Notes under the pieces: model-generated
Database searches by the model: none
Told to the model about the DNA's origin: nothing
The model's input: the letters and a program-made list of their open reading frames with translations, nothing else
Origin: Benthortus sp964440495
GTDB lineage: Archaea > Thermoproteota > Nitrososphaeria_A > Caldarchaeales > Wolframiiraptoraceae
Direction of reading: 5' to 3'
NCBI GenBank assembly: GCA_964440495.1
Contig: CAYTSD010000019.1
Span: forward strand, 1-22,915
DNA length: 22,915 bases
Position numbers and translations under genes: made by a program
Shown here: one piece after another, positions 1 through 8,420 of the stretch
Position numbering within the stretch: the stretch's first letter is position 1
Layout: every line of letters starts with the position of its first letter

Positions 1-1
1 C

Positions 2-448
2 CGCGCCGTAATCTTGACAAGGTTCATGGAGGGTGAGGCCTCGGAGGTTGGGAGGTTTTCCGCTGGAATCCTTAAGGAGATGAGGGATAGAGGCGGGCTT
101 CAGGCAATCATAGCTGGAGGCGAGACAACAGTCACCGTCAGAGGCCGAGGAATCGGTGGAAGAAACCAGGAGCTGGCCCTCTCAGCCGCAATCTCCCTAA
201 GAGGACTCAAGGACAGCTGCTTAGCCAGCGTTGGAACCGATGGAATAGATGGACCGACCGACGCAGCTGGAGCGATAGTTGACGGCGAAACCTATCATGA
301 GGCTCTCTCAAAGTCCGTGAACCCGGTTCAATACCTCCGGGAAAACGATTCAAACACTTTCTTCAAGAAGGTTGGTGGACTAATCCTAACAGGGCCTACG
401 GGAACTAATGTCGGAGACATCCTTCTACTACTCTCTGGGCAAACTTAA
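2..448 (+). CDS. Glycerate 2-kinase, MOFRL family (C-terminal part)
   Basis: The window opens inside this gene, so only the C-terminal part (about 148 residues) is present and the true start lies outside. The fragment matches the MOFRL domain that ends class II glycerate kinases: an entry segment RFMEGEASEVGRF, a glycine-rich GRGIGGRNQELAL, and GTDGIDGPTDAAGAIVD near the middle. These enzymes phosphorylate D-glycerate with ATP to 2-phosphoglycerate, feeding lower glycolysis, in archaea often linked to non-phosphorylative sugar breakdown. The frame is open from the first bases (RAVILTRF), so the TTG at 14 is not a real start. The next gene begins 27 bases downstream on the same strand. The family call is firm; the physiological role is inferred. 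Confidence 0.85.
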   Translation, partial: RAVILTRFMEGEASEVGRFSAGILKEMRDRGGLQAIIAGGETTVTVRGRGIGGRNQELALSAAISLRGLKDSCLASVGTDGIDGPTDAAGAIVDGETYHEALSKSVNPVQYLRENDSNTFFKKVGGLILTGPTGTNVGDILLLLSGQT

Positions 449-475
449 TCAACCACACCTCTGAAACCTTCCTCG

Positions 476-1666
476 ATGGTTTTCCCATTCAAATCCCTAG
501 AAAACTTCAGAATAGGCTTGGAGCCTAGGCATGAGAGTTTTCGGCTGAGGGTCAGGGAATTCGCCGAGAAATTCGTCTCACCTATGGTCGGAGAGATGGA
601 GGAAAGATGGGAGATTCCCAAGAGTCTCTTGGAGAAAGCTGCTGAGGAGAAGTTCTACGGGGTTGGGATACCAGAGAAGTATGGGGGAGTTGGGGAAGAC
701 GTGCTCCAGCTCGCGGTGATGGTTGAGGAGTTTTCCAGAGTATATCCAGCCTTCGGGATGGCTCTCCTAGTCCACCACCTCTTCACAACGCCAATCCTCC
801 TACACGGAACCGAGCAACAGAAACAACACTACGTAAAACCAGTTGCAAGCGGATTGAAGTATGCGTCGCATGCCGTAACTGAGCCTGCGGCTGGAACCGA
901 TATTATGGGGATAGAGACCTCTGCACACCGCAGAGAAGGTGAATGGATTATCAATGGGGTGAAGAACTTTATCGCTGGAGCCGAGTACGCTGACTACTTC
1001 ATAGTTTTGGCAAAGACTTCTAACAACTCTAAGAGACCTGGCTTAACGTTCTTCATAGTTGAGAGAGGGGATGAAGGTGTGAGAATCGGTGAGAGAAATA
1101 GGGTTGTTGGTATGCGCGGCTTCCAGCCTGCGACGATAATCCTCGAGGACGTGAGGATACCTGACTCGAGGAGGGTTGGAGAAGTCGGCGAAGGATACAG
1201 GATAGCTCTAGAAACCTATGGACGGGTGAGGATAGGTGCAGCCGCGTTAGCGGTGGGGGCGGCTCAAGCCCTTCTAGAGAAATCTCTTAGACACGCTTTA
1301 AGACGCAGGGCATTCGGTAAGCCGATAATCTCCTTCCAAGCAATAAGCTTCCCACTAGCCGACATGTTGACGGAGCTTGAAGCCGCGCGCCTTATGCTCT
1401 ACTGGGCTGCCACCCTCACAAACATGAGTGAAGAAGCTGCCGCGGTAGCTGTCTCAATGGCTAAGCTCAAGGCTTCGGAGGTTGCTGAGCAGGCTGCGTT
1501 GAAGGCTATTGAGATTCATGGGAGGCTTGGGGTCGCCTCTGGAGGAGTCGCTGAGAGGCTTCTAAGAGACATCGAGGTTATGAAGATAATCGAGGGCACT
1601 CTAGAGGTGCAGCGCATCATAATCTCTAAGTATCTCTCCAAGGCAGCTGAGAGGGCTCTCCCCTAA
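476..1666 (+). CDS. Acyl-CoA dehydrogenase
   Basis: A complete 396-residue FAD-dependent acyl-CoA dehydrogenase, the usual family length. It oxidises an acyl-CoA to the trans-2-enoyl-CoA and passes electrons to an electron-transfer flavoprotein. The N-terminal helical domain is followed by the flavin-binding stretch HAVTEPAAGTDI (around residue 135), the C-terminal helical domain contains RRRAFGKPIISFQ, and the end carries KIIEGTLEVQR, where Glu373 sits at the catalytic-base position of medium-chain-type enzymes. Substrate chain length or branching cannot be read from the sequence, and glutaryl-CoA-like specificity is not excluded. The ATG start at 476 lies 27 bases after the glycerate kinase stop, so co-transcription is possible. 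No other beta-oxidation gene is in the window. Confidence 0.93.
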   Translation: MVFPFKSLENFRIGLEPRHESFRLRVREFAEKFVSPMVGEMEERWEIPKSLLEKAAEEKFYGVGIPEKYGGVGEDVLQLAVMVEEFSRVYPAFGMALLVHHLFTTPILLHGTEQQKQHYVKPVASGLKYASHAVTEPAAGTDIMGIETSAHRREGEWIINGVKNFIAGAEYADYFIVLAKTSNNSKRPGLTFFIVERGDEGVRIGERNRVVGMRGFQPATIILEDVRIPDSRRVGEVGEGYRIALETYGRVRIGAAALAVGAAQALLEKSLRHALRRRAFGKPIISFQAISFPLADMLTELEAARLMLYWAATLTNMSEEAAAVAVSMAKLKASEVAEQAALKAIEIHGRLGVASGGVAERLLRDIEVMKIIEGTLEVQRIIISKYLSKAAERALP

Positions 1667-1722
1667 CTCCCCTCCTGGAAATCCTTAAAGGCAGTGGCTA
1701 TAATCCTAACATTGAGAAGAGA

Positions 1723-2024
1723 TTGAGGCTGGATAGTGTCGCAGCAGCCGCCTCATCATACCTAGTATTTCTACTCACAGCACTCCTACTCATACCAGTA
1801 ATGCTCTCCATTCTCGACATGGAGACTATGGCGGAGCTACTCTCCCTGACAATCGCGGCGATTGTCTCAGGAACCGTCAGCGCAATCCTCGTAGAGAAAC
1901 CGTTTATCTCAACAATATCAGTTTTGGTTGGAGGATTCCTGGCTCTAGCAACCCTAATTTTCCTCCCATCGATTACACCTATCTTTCCAAGAATACCGCT
2001 GTCATGGATTTATGCGTCGGCCTC
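1723..2024 (+). CDS. Membrane protein, N-terminal part (cut by gap)
   Basis: About 100 residues of a hydrophobic protein, read from a TTG at 1723, before the run of N begins. It contains about three membrane segments (roughly residues 12-30, 37-58 and 64-85) separated by short polar turns, with no recognisable family motif. A TATA-like ccttaaagg lies at 1683-1691. The piece just after the gap on the same strand is a coiled coil ending in a zinc ribbon. An N-terminal membrane domain with a C-terminal zinc ribbon is a common archaeal design, so the two pieces may be one gene, but the gap length is not real and the frame cannot be followed. The start codon is uncertain. Confidence 0.5.
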
Positions 2025-2124
2025 NNNNNNNNNNNNNNNNNNNNNNNNNNNNNNNNNNNNNNNNNNNNNNNNNNNNNNNNNNNNNNNNNNNNNNNNNNNN
2101 NNNNNNNNNNNNNNNNNNNNNNNN
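2025..2124. other. Scaffold gap (100 N), unresolved
   Basis: Exactly 100 N. The bases on the two sides do not repeat each other, unlike the other two gaps in this window, so real sequence is probably missing here. It interrupts the membrane/zinc-ribbon coding region. Confidence 0.97.
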
Positions 2125-2125
2125 G

Positions 2126-2398
2126 GAGGCTGTAAAGGAGGTTAGCGAGGAGGTTGCCGAGAAGAAGGAGGAAAGACTTGAAGCTATAGAGAAGGCAATC
2201 GAGGAGACGCTTAAAGTGATGGAGCTCACGAAGACGGAGGAAGCTGAAAAAGCCCCTGAAAAAGAGTTGGAGGAGCTTGAGAAACTGGTTAAGAGAGAAG
2301 CAAACTTAAAGAAATGTCCACATTGTGGGGAAATGATTCCAGCGGACTCTATTTATTGTCCTCTCTGCGGTAAGAAGGTGGAGCAGGCGGAGGGATGA
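2126..2398 (+). CDS. Coiled-coil zinc-ribbon protein, C-terminal part
   Basis: The first 60 or so visible residues are rich in Glu, Lys and Ala with heptad-like spacing (AVKEVSEEVAEKKEE and onward), a predicted coiled coil. It ends with a four-cysteine zinc ribbon, CPHCG...CPLCGKK, followed by a short acidic tail. The 5' end is lost in the gap, and the N-terminal membrane piece before the gap may be part of the same protein. Its stop codon overlaps the ATG of the next gene (ATGA at 2395-2398), so it is translationally coupled to the UPF0282 protein. No specific function can be assigned. A membrane-anchored scaffold or nucleic-acid-binding role would be a guess. Confidence 0.65.
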   Translation, partial: EAVKEVSEEVAEKKEERLEAIEKAIEETLKVMELTKTEEAEKAPEKELEELEKLVKREANLKKCPHCGEMIPADSIYCPLCGKKVEQAEG

Positions 2399-3270
2399 GG
2401 GTCAGGCTTCTCGCCTTCGACAGCCTCGGAACACGGAGCATGAGCACCGTAGTAGAAACAAGCTGTGGAAGAATACTCATAGACCCGGGAGCAGCTCTAG
2501 GGCCAAGACGCTACGGCCTAAAACCACATCCACTGGAGCTGGAGAGGCTTAGGCAGCATAAGGAGCTTATAGAAGAGGAGGCCAGGGATTCAGACCTCAT
2601 AATCGTAACACACTATCACTATGACCATTTTCCGAGACCCTGGGAGAGCGTGGAGTGGCTTAGAAGAAAACACATACTGCTAAAAGACCCCTCCCACATG
2701 ATAAACTACAGCCAGAGGGGGAGATCTAGAATATTTCTGGAGCAGTTGAAGCGGGTTGAGGCGAGGCCTGAGATAGCTGATGGAAGAACCTTCAAGCTAG
2801 GCAGCTGTAAAATAGCTTTCTCGAACCCTGTCCCCCATGGAAACAGCAGCAGGCTAGGATACGTCTTAGAGGTCCTTATAGATGATGGAGGTGAAAAGAT
2901 TCTCCACACATCGGATGTCGAAGGAATAGTATATGACGTACAGCTAGAATTCGTTCTGAAGAGTAGACCTAATCTACTAATCTGCGACGGCCCGATGACC
3001 TACATGCTCGGCTACAGATTCGAGGAAAACGAGCTCAAAACCTCCATAAGAAATATCGTTAAAGTTATTGAGTCAGGCGTCGAAGAGATAGTCTTAGACC
3101 ATCATCTGATAAGAGACCTTGAGTGGAGAACTAGGCTTAGGGAGGTTTTTGAAGCCGCTGAGGAGGTTGGCGTTAAAATGGGGTGCGCGGCAGACTATAT
3201 GAGTGTTAAAGAGGAGCCGTTGGAAGCCCTGAGAAAACAGCTCTATAGAGACTTTCCGCCTACTCCTTAG
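2395..3270 (+). CDS. UPF0282 family metallo-beta-lactamase-fold protein
   Basis: A 291-residue protein of the archaeal UPF0282 family. The N-terminus (MRVRLLAFDSLGTRSMSTVVET, then ILIDPGAALGPRRYG) is characteristic. The metal-binding motif THYHYDH covers residues 72-78 (His73, His75, Asp77, His78), followed by SNPVPHG and later HTSDVEG and DHHL, consistent with a two-metal hydrolase site. The family's substrate is not known; it is related to metal-dependent hydrolases and nucleases but lacks the beta-CASP part. The ATG overlaps the preceding zinc-ribbon gene by four bases, which fixes the start and suggests translational coupling. Its 3' end overlaps the convergent small membrane protein gene by 11 bases. 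Confidence 0.9.
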   Translation: MRVRLLAFDSLGTRSMSTVVETSCGRILIDPGAALGPRRYGLKPHPLELERLRQHKELIEEEARDSDLIIVTHYHYDHFPRPWESVEWLRRKHILLKDPSHMINYSQRGRSRIFLEQLKRVEARPEIADGRTFKLGSCKIAFSNPVPHGNSSRLGYVLEVLIDDGGEKILHTSDVEGIVYDVQLEFVLKSRPNLLICDGPMTYMLGYRFEENELKTSIRNIVKVIESGVEEIVLDHHLIRDLEWRTRLREVFEAAEEVGVKMGCAADYMSVKEEPLEALRKQLYRDFPPTP

Positions 3271-3517
3271 ACTCTTCTTCAAGTTCCTCAAGCTCTGGCA
3301 GCGGCTCAGGGGGAGGAGTTGTAGCCAAAGTATAGCCTATCCAAGCCAATACTCCGAGAACCGCTCCAACCGCTATGAACATAGTTATCTGAATCACTAG
3401 GAAGGCCCACTGATTAAGCGGTGGAACAAACATTAGGCAAAAGTAGATGATTATCCCGATGACGCTGGCCGCGAAGACCAATAATCCCAGCAGCTGGTCT
3501 CTGGTCATATCTAACAC
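3260..3517 (-). CDS. Small two-segment membrane protein
   Basis: An 85-residue protein with two clear membrane helices (about residues 9-30 and 36-62) and an acidic, proline-rich cytoplasmic-type tail (PPPEPLPELEELEEESKE). Starts are available at GTG 3517 and ATG 3508 (MTRDQLLG). The longer form is given, but the ATG is equally plausible. Its layout resembles small uncharacterised membrane proteins of Thermoproteota, but I do not recognise a named family. It is transcribed away from the Lhr gene from a shared region around 3541-3560 and converges on UPF0282 with an 11-base overlap. Confidence 0.7.
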   Translation of the reverse strand: MLDMTRDQLLGLLVFAASVIGIIIYFCLMFVPPLNQWAFLVIQITMFIAVGAVLGVLAWIGYTLATTPPPEPLPELEELEEESKE

Positions 3518-3540
3518 ATCCTCGGCATTCCTCTTGGGGA

Positions 3541-3560
3541 TAGATACTTAAGTTTATCGC
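3541..3560. promoter_or_regulatory. Divergent TATA-like region, small membrane protein / lhr
   Basis: The sequence atacttaagtttat reads as a TATA-like element on both strands. On the minus strand it lies about 33 bases before the GTG of the small membrane protein. On the plus strand it lies about 40-65 bases before the possible starts of lhr. Assigned from position and base content only. Confidence 0.4.
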
Positions 3561-3615
3561 TACCTAGTTTGCTTGGAGAAGGTGAGCTAAGATAACGCTG
3601 CTCGATGAGGAGCAG

Positions 3616-6447
3616 GTGCTTGGATTGTTGGCTAAGCCTGTGGCCGAAGCGTTTAGGGAGAGATTCGGTCATCTAACTCTACCTCAGACTCAGGCCATAC
3701 CGAGGATACTCGCTGGAAAGAATCTGCTCCTAATGGCTCCGACGGGGACCGGGAAGACCGAGGCAGCTCTCCTCCCAATACTGAGCAAGCTTATAGTCGA
3801 GGCGCATGAGCCTGGGATAAAGCTTCTCTACATAACCCCTCTAAGAGCTCTCAATAGAGACCTCCTCGACAGGATTACTTGGTGGGCTCAGCGTCTTGAC
3901 CTCCAGGTAGCGGTAAGGCATGGGGACACGGCTCAAAGAGAGCGTAGAATACAGTCTCTCGCACCCCCAGACATCCTCATAACAACCCCTGAAACGCTAC
4001 AAGTAATATTAACTGGAAAGATATTGAGAGGTCACCTGCGGAGTGTTAGATGGGTTATAGTTGACGAGGTTCATGAACTCGCAACCGATAAGAGAGGAGA
4101 ACAGCTCGCAGTAGCGCTTGAGAGGCTTGAGCTGCTGACGGGGAAACCCTTCCAGAGAATAGGGCTCTCAGCAACCATAGGAAACCCGAGGAAGATAGCA
4201 GGCTTCCTAGTAGGCGTCGAAGGGGAATGCGAGATAATCAGCGTCTCAGTAGCAAAGAATATGGAGCTCAACATAATATATCCATCACCTACAAAGGAAG
4301 ATTACCTACTCGCCGAGCAGATAGGGGTTCACCCAGAGGTTGCAGCGAGACTAAGAGCAATACGTAGGCTTGTTGAGTCACATGAATCAACCCTCATCTT
4401 CACGAATACGAGGCCGCTTGCAGAAATCCTAACCAATAGGTTCCGTGTATGGGATCAGCAGCTACAGGTTGGGATACATCACGGCTCTCTCTCGAAGACC
4501 ACTAGGATTACGGCGGAGCATGGGTTGAAGACTGGGAAACTATCTGGAATAATATGTACTTCCTCGCTGGAGCTTGGGATAGATGTCGGCAGGATAGAGC
4601 TCTGCATACAGTATAACTCTCCACGTGAGGTTACGAGACTTATCCAGAGGGTTGGGAGAAGCGGCCACGCTGTTGGAAAGACCGCTAAGGGAGTCATCAT
4701 CGTAATCGACTCCGACGATGCATTAGAGTCCATGGCCATTGTCAGGAGGGCTAGGGAGGAGCTTCTCGAAGAACCTGAGATGCCTGAGAAGAGCTACGAC
4801 GTCCTAATGCATCAGGTTGCTGGTCTCCTGATAGAATATAATCGGATGAACTTCGAGGATATTCTCAAGCTAATGCGTCAAACCTACTGCTTCAGAGAGC
4901 TATCCATGGAGGAGCTTCAAGCCGTTGTGGAGCATATGCAGAATCTTGGAATAGCTGACGTGAGAGAAGGGGTCGTCGTTAAGCCTAGGAATAGTAGGGA
5001 GCTCTACGACTACTATTTCTCGAATCTCTCCATGATTCCTGAGGAGAGACAGTATCTAGTAGTTGAGGAAAGTAAAGGCGAGCCTGTCGGAATACTTGAC
5101 GAAGAGTTTGTCGCAGAGTACGGTGAGCCTGGGACAAGGTTCATACTCATGGGGAAGGCGTGGGAGATACTTCACACAGAGGGTGATAGAATCTATGTTG
5201 CGGCGTTAAGCGACTATGAGGGAGCTGTTCCAAGCTGGGTTGGAGACGAGATACCTGTCCCCTACGAGGTTGCCGAAGAGGTTGGAGCACTCAGAAGAGA
5301 GTATAGGGATAGAAGGATGAAGGGTGAGGAGCCTGAGGAAATATTCGCAGATATAGCGAGGCGCTACAACGTGGATTACGAAACAGTCTCTAAGGCCTTC
5401 AAGGAGGTTGAGGAGCATCTACGGAATGGGATACCTGTGCCGAATGATAAAGAGGTTGTAGTCGAGTCCGCTGAACCCTACATAATCCTCCACATCCACG
5501 GCGGATTAAAAGCGAATAGAACTATACAGAAGCTTCTGGCCCATCATCTGGCGGAGAGGATAGGGGCTGCGATACAGGGGCAGCAAGACCCCTACAGAGT
5601 TGTCTTCAAGTCCAAGCACATCTCCTCCAAGATGGTTCTGGATGCTGTAGGCGAGATACTTGGAGACGATTACTGGGGTGAGCTTAGGGCGGCCGTTGAG
5701 TCCTCAACACTCTTCAAACGTAGACTTGTCCACGTTGCGAGGAAGATGGGCGTCATTAAGCAGGATGCAAGCCTAACGGAGATAAATCTTAACCAGCTTG
5801 CTGAGACCCTGCGTGGGACGCCAGTCTATCAGGAGGCATTAAACTATAGTCTCTTCCATGACTTTGACGGCGAGACGGCCCACATGCTGCTCGAGAAACT
5901 GATGAACGGAATCTTGAAGGTTAAGCTATGGGTTTCGCCGACGGGTAGGCCTTCACCCTTAGCCGGCCTCACGCTTAACCGGTTTGAATCTGAGGGCGAG
6001 GTGGCCACTGGAGAAGGGATGCGTAGAATAGTCCTAATGTCGGTTAGAAGCAGGCTTCTAAACGAGCCATGGTTCATGGTCTGCACCGACTGCTACGAAC
6101 ACTATGGAAACGTCTTGGTGAAGGAGCTTCCCGACAAGCCCCTATGCCCTGTATGCGGCTCCAATAGAATAGGTCTCACAAAGCATCCGCAGGAAGAGGT
6201 TCTCGGCCTCATCGCAAGAAAGGGTAGACCCATAAACAGGAAGGAGCGTAGAATCCTAGCAGAACTTAAGAGAAACGCAATATTGTTGTCAAAGTATGGG
6301 AGGGCAGCCGCCCTAGTCCTCTCAGCCCGAGGCCTAACCCTAAAAGAGATAACACAGATTCTCAGACAGGAACCCAATGAAAGCATGAGACTTATCGAGC
6401 TAATTATTGAGGCTGAGAAGAAGGCTCTGCAACGCCGCTTCGCCTGA
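3616..6447 (+). CDS. lhr: Lhr-family ATP-dependent helicase
   Basis: A 943-residue superfamily 2 helicase of the Lhr type, a 3'-5' DNA/RNA helicase linked to repair and nucleic-acid remodelling. Visible motifs: Walker A APTGTGKT (41-48), PLRALNRD motif Ia, DEVH box (150-153), SAT (185-187), and arginine-finger motif QRVGRSGH (344-351). The long C-terminal part fits the Lhr-core winged-helix and bundle domains and contains a four-cysteine site (Cys823, Cys826, Cys844, Cys847). The start is doubtful: GTG 3616 is the first standard start, but the coding-like frame reaches upstream (ITLLDEEQV) to a TGA at 3583. A GGTGA Shine-Dalgarno-like stretch lies just before an ATA at 3592. The 3' end overlaps the convergent transporter by 44 bases. 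Confidence 0.95.
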   Translation: MLGLLAKPVAEAFRERFGHLTLPQTQAIPRILAGKNLLLMAPTGTGKTEAALLPILSKLIVEAHEPGIKLLYITPLRALNRDLLDRITWWAQRLDLQVAVRHGDTAQRERRIQSLAPPDILITTPETLQVILTGKILRGHLRSVRWVIVDEVHELATDKRGEQLAVALERLELLTGKPFQRIGLSATIGNPRKIAGFLVGVEGECEIISVSVAKNMELNIIYPSPTKEDYLLAEQIGVHPEVAARLRAIRRLVESHESTLIFTNTRPLAEILTNRFRVWDQQLQVGIHHGSLSKTTRITAEHGLKTGKLSGIICTSSLELGIDVGRIELCIQYNSPREVTRLIQRVGRSGHAVGKTAKGVIIVIDSDDALESMAIVRRAREELLEEPEMPEKSYDVLMHQVAGLLIEYNRMNFEDILKLMRQTYCFRELSMEELQAVVEHMQNLGIADVREGVVVKPRNSRELYDYYFSNLSMIPEERQYLVVEESKGEPVGILDEEFVAEYGEPGTRFILMGKAWEILHTEGDRIYVAALSDYEGAVPSWVGDEIPVPYEVAEEVGALRREYRDRRMKGEEPEEIFADIARRYNVDYETVSKAFKEVEEHLRNGIPVPNDKEVVVESAEPYIILHIHGGLKANRTIQKLLAHHLAERIGAAIQGQQDPYRVVFKSKHISSKMVLDAVGEILGDDYWGELRAAVESSTLFKRRLVHVARKMGVIKQDASLTEINLNQLAETLRGTPVYQEALNYSLFHDFDGETAHMLLEKLMNGILKVKLWVSPTGRPSPLAGLTLNRFESEGEVATGEGMRRIVLMSVRSRLLNEPWFMVCTDCYEHYGNVLVKELPDKPLCPVCGSNRIGLTKHPQEEVLGLIARKGRPINRKERRILAELKRNAILLSKYGRAAALVLSARGLTLKEITQILRQEPNESMRLIELIIEAEKKALQRRFA

Positions 6448-7636
6448 AAGCCGTCAGGAAGGCTGAGACCGCTATGATTGTCAGTACAGGGGTTGAAGTG
6501 AATCCAGCTACGTAGCCTCCTACATCAGCTAAGGCTCCAACCACTATAGGTGAGATGGTTACGCCGAGGCTGAGAACCATGTTATAGAACCCTGAGTAGG
6601 CGCCCTCTCTACCTCTAGGTGAGATAAGGGCGAGGATGCTGCTTGCCGCTGGGAAGGTTAGGGAGCCTGCTACACCGAAGAGAAGCATAGCGCCATAAAC
6701 CTCGAAACTGCTCCTGGATAAGATTAGAAGCGTTGTAGCGGCGGTGAATAGTATAAGCCCAAGAATAGTGAGCTTAACCTTATCATACTTGTCGGCAAGC
6801 CTCCCCATCAAGGGCTGGAGAAAGGCGAAGGAAAGCGAGGCAGCGGCCATCGCAGCGGCAAGCTCACCCAACCCATATCCTAGAACACCTGTGAAGTATC
6901 GAGGATAAATCACAACCACCTCACCCATCCCAAACATCATCGCAAACACCACGAGGGATAGAACATATAGCCTCAAATCCCTTGGAATGGAGAACGCTCT
7001 ACTACTCTTCACACCTCCTCTCTCCCTCAAAATCAAGGCAAGCACGCCAGCGGCAAAAGAGAGAGCGAAGGCGACCACGAAGGGGGTATGAACGCTTGAA
7101 ACCGAGGCAACTGTTGGGCCGAGAACTGGGCCTAACGCCATCCCAAGCCCGAAAGAAGCTCCAAAGACTCCCATAGCCGTGCCCATACTCTCTGCCGGAA
7201 ACTCAGATGAGATAAGCGCCATAAGAATAGGCCATGTCGCCGCCGCAGCTGCTCCCTGAAGAAACCTGAAACCAGCCATCAGGTAGGTGCTTCCACCCCA
7301 TCCACCTACACCGCCCACTTCCAATCCAAGAAACTCTGAAATCCTCTTCGAATATCCAAGCATTAGAACAAAGAACCCGACAGCGATAGAGCCCGCCACG
7401 ATAAACTTCTTCCTACCAAACCTATCTGACAAACTCGCAAAGGGAATCTGGAAAGCAGCTAGAGACAGTCCACCCAAGGCAAAGATAACCCCTATAGAGG
7501 TGTTCGGGTTTCCGCCTAAAGGAACCCTATCCACATCGGCTAACACGCCTAGAAGAGGCCCAACCACAGAAATCGTAAACATCGCGGAAAAAGTTACAAA
7601 AGCAATTACGGCAAGAGTCCACCCCTTACCCGACAT
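6404..7636 (-). CDS. Major facilitator superfamily transporter
   Basis: A 410-residue integral membrane protein with about twelve hydrophobic segments in two halves. The MFS loop motif ASLSDRFGRKK appears at 67-77 and its second-half copy GRLADKYDKVK at 278-288. The FRFLQGAAAAATWPI stretch (124-138) and the GVFGASFGLGMALGPVLGP run (157-173) resemble the drug:proton antiporter (DHA1) branch, but the substrate cannot be told from sequence. The ATG at 7636 is the natural start: a TATA-like ctttaagtaa (7661-7670) is centred about 29 bases upstream, so the message is probably almost leaderless. Its last 44 bases lie inside the 3' end of lhr on the opposite strand. Confidence 0.92.
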   Translation of the reverse strand: MSGKGWTLAVIAFVTFSAMFTISVVGPLLGVLADVDRVPLGGNPNTSIGVIFALGGLSLAAFQIPFASLSDRFGRKKFIVAGSIAVGFFVLMLGYSKRISEFLGLEVGGVGGWGGSTYLMAGFRFLQGAAAAATWPILMALISSEFPAESMGTAMGVFGASFGLGMALGPVLGPTVASVSSVHTPFVVAFALSFAAGVLALILRERGGVKSSRAFSIPRDLRLYVLSLVVFAMMFGMGEVVVIYPRYFTGVLGYGLGELAAAMAAASLSFAFLQPLMGRLADKYDKVKLTILGLILFTAATTLLILSRSSFEVYGAMLLFGVAGSLTFPAASSILALISPRGREGAYSGFYNMVLSLGVTISPIVVGALADVGGYVAGFTSTPVLTIIAVSAFLTAFRRSGVAEPSSQPQ

Positions 7637-7660
7637 ATCAAATAAGAATCCAGAAACCCT

Positions 7661-7670
7661 TTACTTAAAG
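7661..7670 (-). promoter_or_regulatory. TATA-like box of the MFS gene
   Basis: The minus strand reads ctttaagtaa, centred about 29 bases upstream of the MFS ATG at 7636. The spacing suits an archaeal promoter giving a leaderless or near-leaderless transcript. Confidence 0.45.
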
Positions 7671-7863
7671 ATAATCTTAAAGATAGTATTCAGCTATCTT
7701 CAAGACAATCTTTCTCAAATTCTTTCCATACTGCTTGTAAGAAAATGAGTTTCAACTAGACATTTAATGAATCTGATGCGTCTTCGTAGGTTACGTGTCG
7801 ATTTAGGTAGGATTCAAGCCTCATTCTCTGCGAACCCCTGAAATTTGGTTTAGCCTTGCATTT

Positions 7864-8067
7864 TCATGGAGCATTTGAGAGGAGGAGCCAGGCTGTCTCC
7901 ATGTCCATGTTGAAGTATGAGTCGGGAGCATTCACAAACCTTAACCTAAACTCTCTCCCTGTCTCCTCAACATATTTCTCGGCTTCACGGCTTAGAAGCT
8001 TAACCACACTTACACTAAACTCTCCTGAAACCTTACGTGCACGGAGATTGGATTTATGGAGGTGCAA
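7864..8067 (-). pseudogene. Possible gene remnant, unknown
   Basis: An open minus-strand frame of 67 codons from a TTG at 8067, with the frame open back to about 8119. Its composition looks protein-like (KLLSREAEKYVEETGREF, then RFVNAPDSYFNMDMETAW). I do not recognise it. The last part weakly recalls the C-terminus of MobA-like nucleotidyltransferases, which is only an impression. There is no good start codon or upstream signal, and the surroundings are non-coding, so a remnant is more likely than an intact small gene. Confidence 0.25.
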
Positions 8068-8210
8068 AAAGACATGAGAAATATTCGGTTGAAGACATAA
8101 TCTGGACTGAACGAGAGATTAAAGGATACCTGCGAGGAGAAGGCACGGCAATAACCTATGCAACAAATAAGAAAAATCAAAAGGGTCTCGAAGAGCAGAG
8201 TCTGGGATAT

Positions 8211-8265
8211 CATAGATCAGAAATACTCCAAGATGGCTGGAAATACGTCCTTTACTGGCTCGATC
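8211..8265. repeat. 55-base contig-end duplication, left copy
   Basis: These 55 bases, ending at the run of N, are identical to 8366-8420 just after it. The match is exact and abuts the gap on both sides, as expected when two contigs that share their ends are scaffolded without being merged. It should be treated as an assembly artefact rather than a biological repeat. Confidence 0.93.
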
Positions 8266-8365
8266 NNNNNNNNNNNNNNNNNNNNNNNNNNNNNNNNNNN
8301 NNNNNNNNNNNNNNNNNNNNNNNNNNNNNNNNNNNNNNNNNNNNNNNNNNNNNNNNNNNNNNNNN
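8266..8365. other. Scaffold gap (100 N), probably false
   Basis: Exactly 100 N flanked by two identical 55-base stretches. Removing the gap and one copy gives a continuous sequence, so little or nothing is likely to be missing. Confidence 0.93.
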
Positions 8366-8420
8366 CATAGATCAGAAATACTCCAAGATGGCTGGAAATA
8401 CGTCCTTTACTGGCTCGATC
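8366..8420. repeat. 55-base contig-end duplication, right copy
   Basis: Second copy of 8211-8265, starting at the first base after the run of N. See the left copy. Confidence 0.93.
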
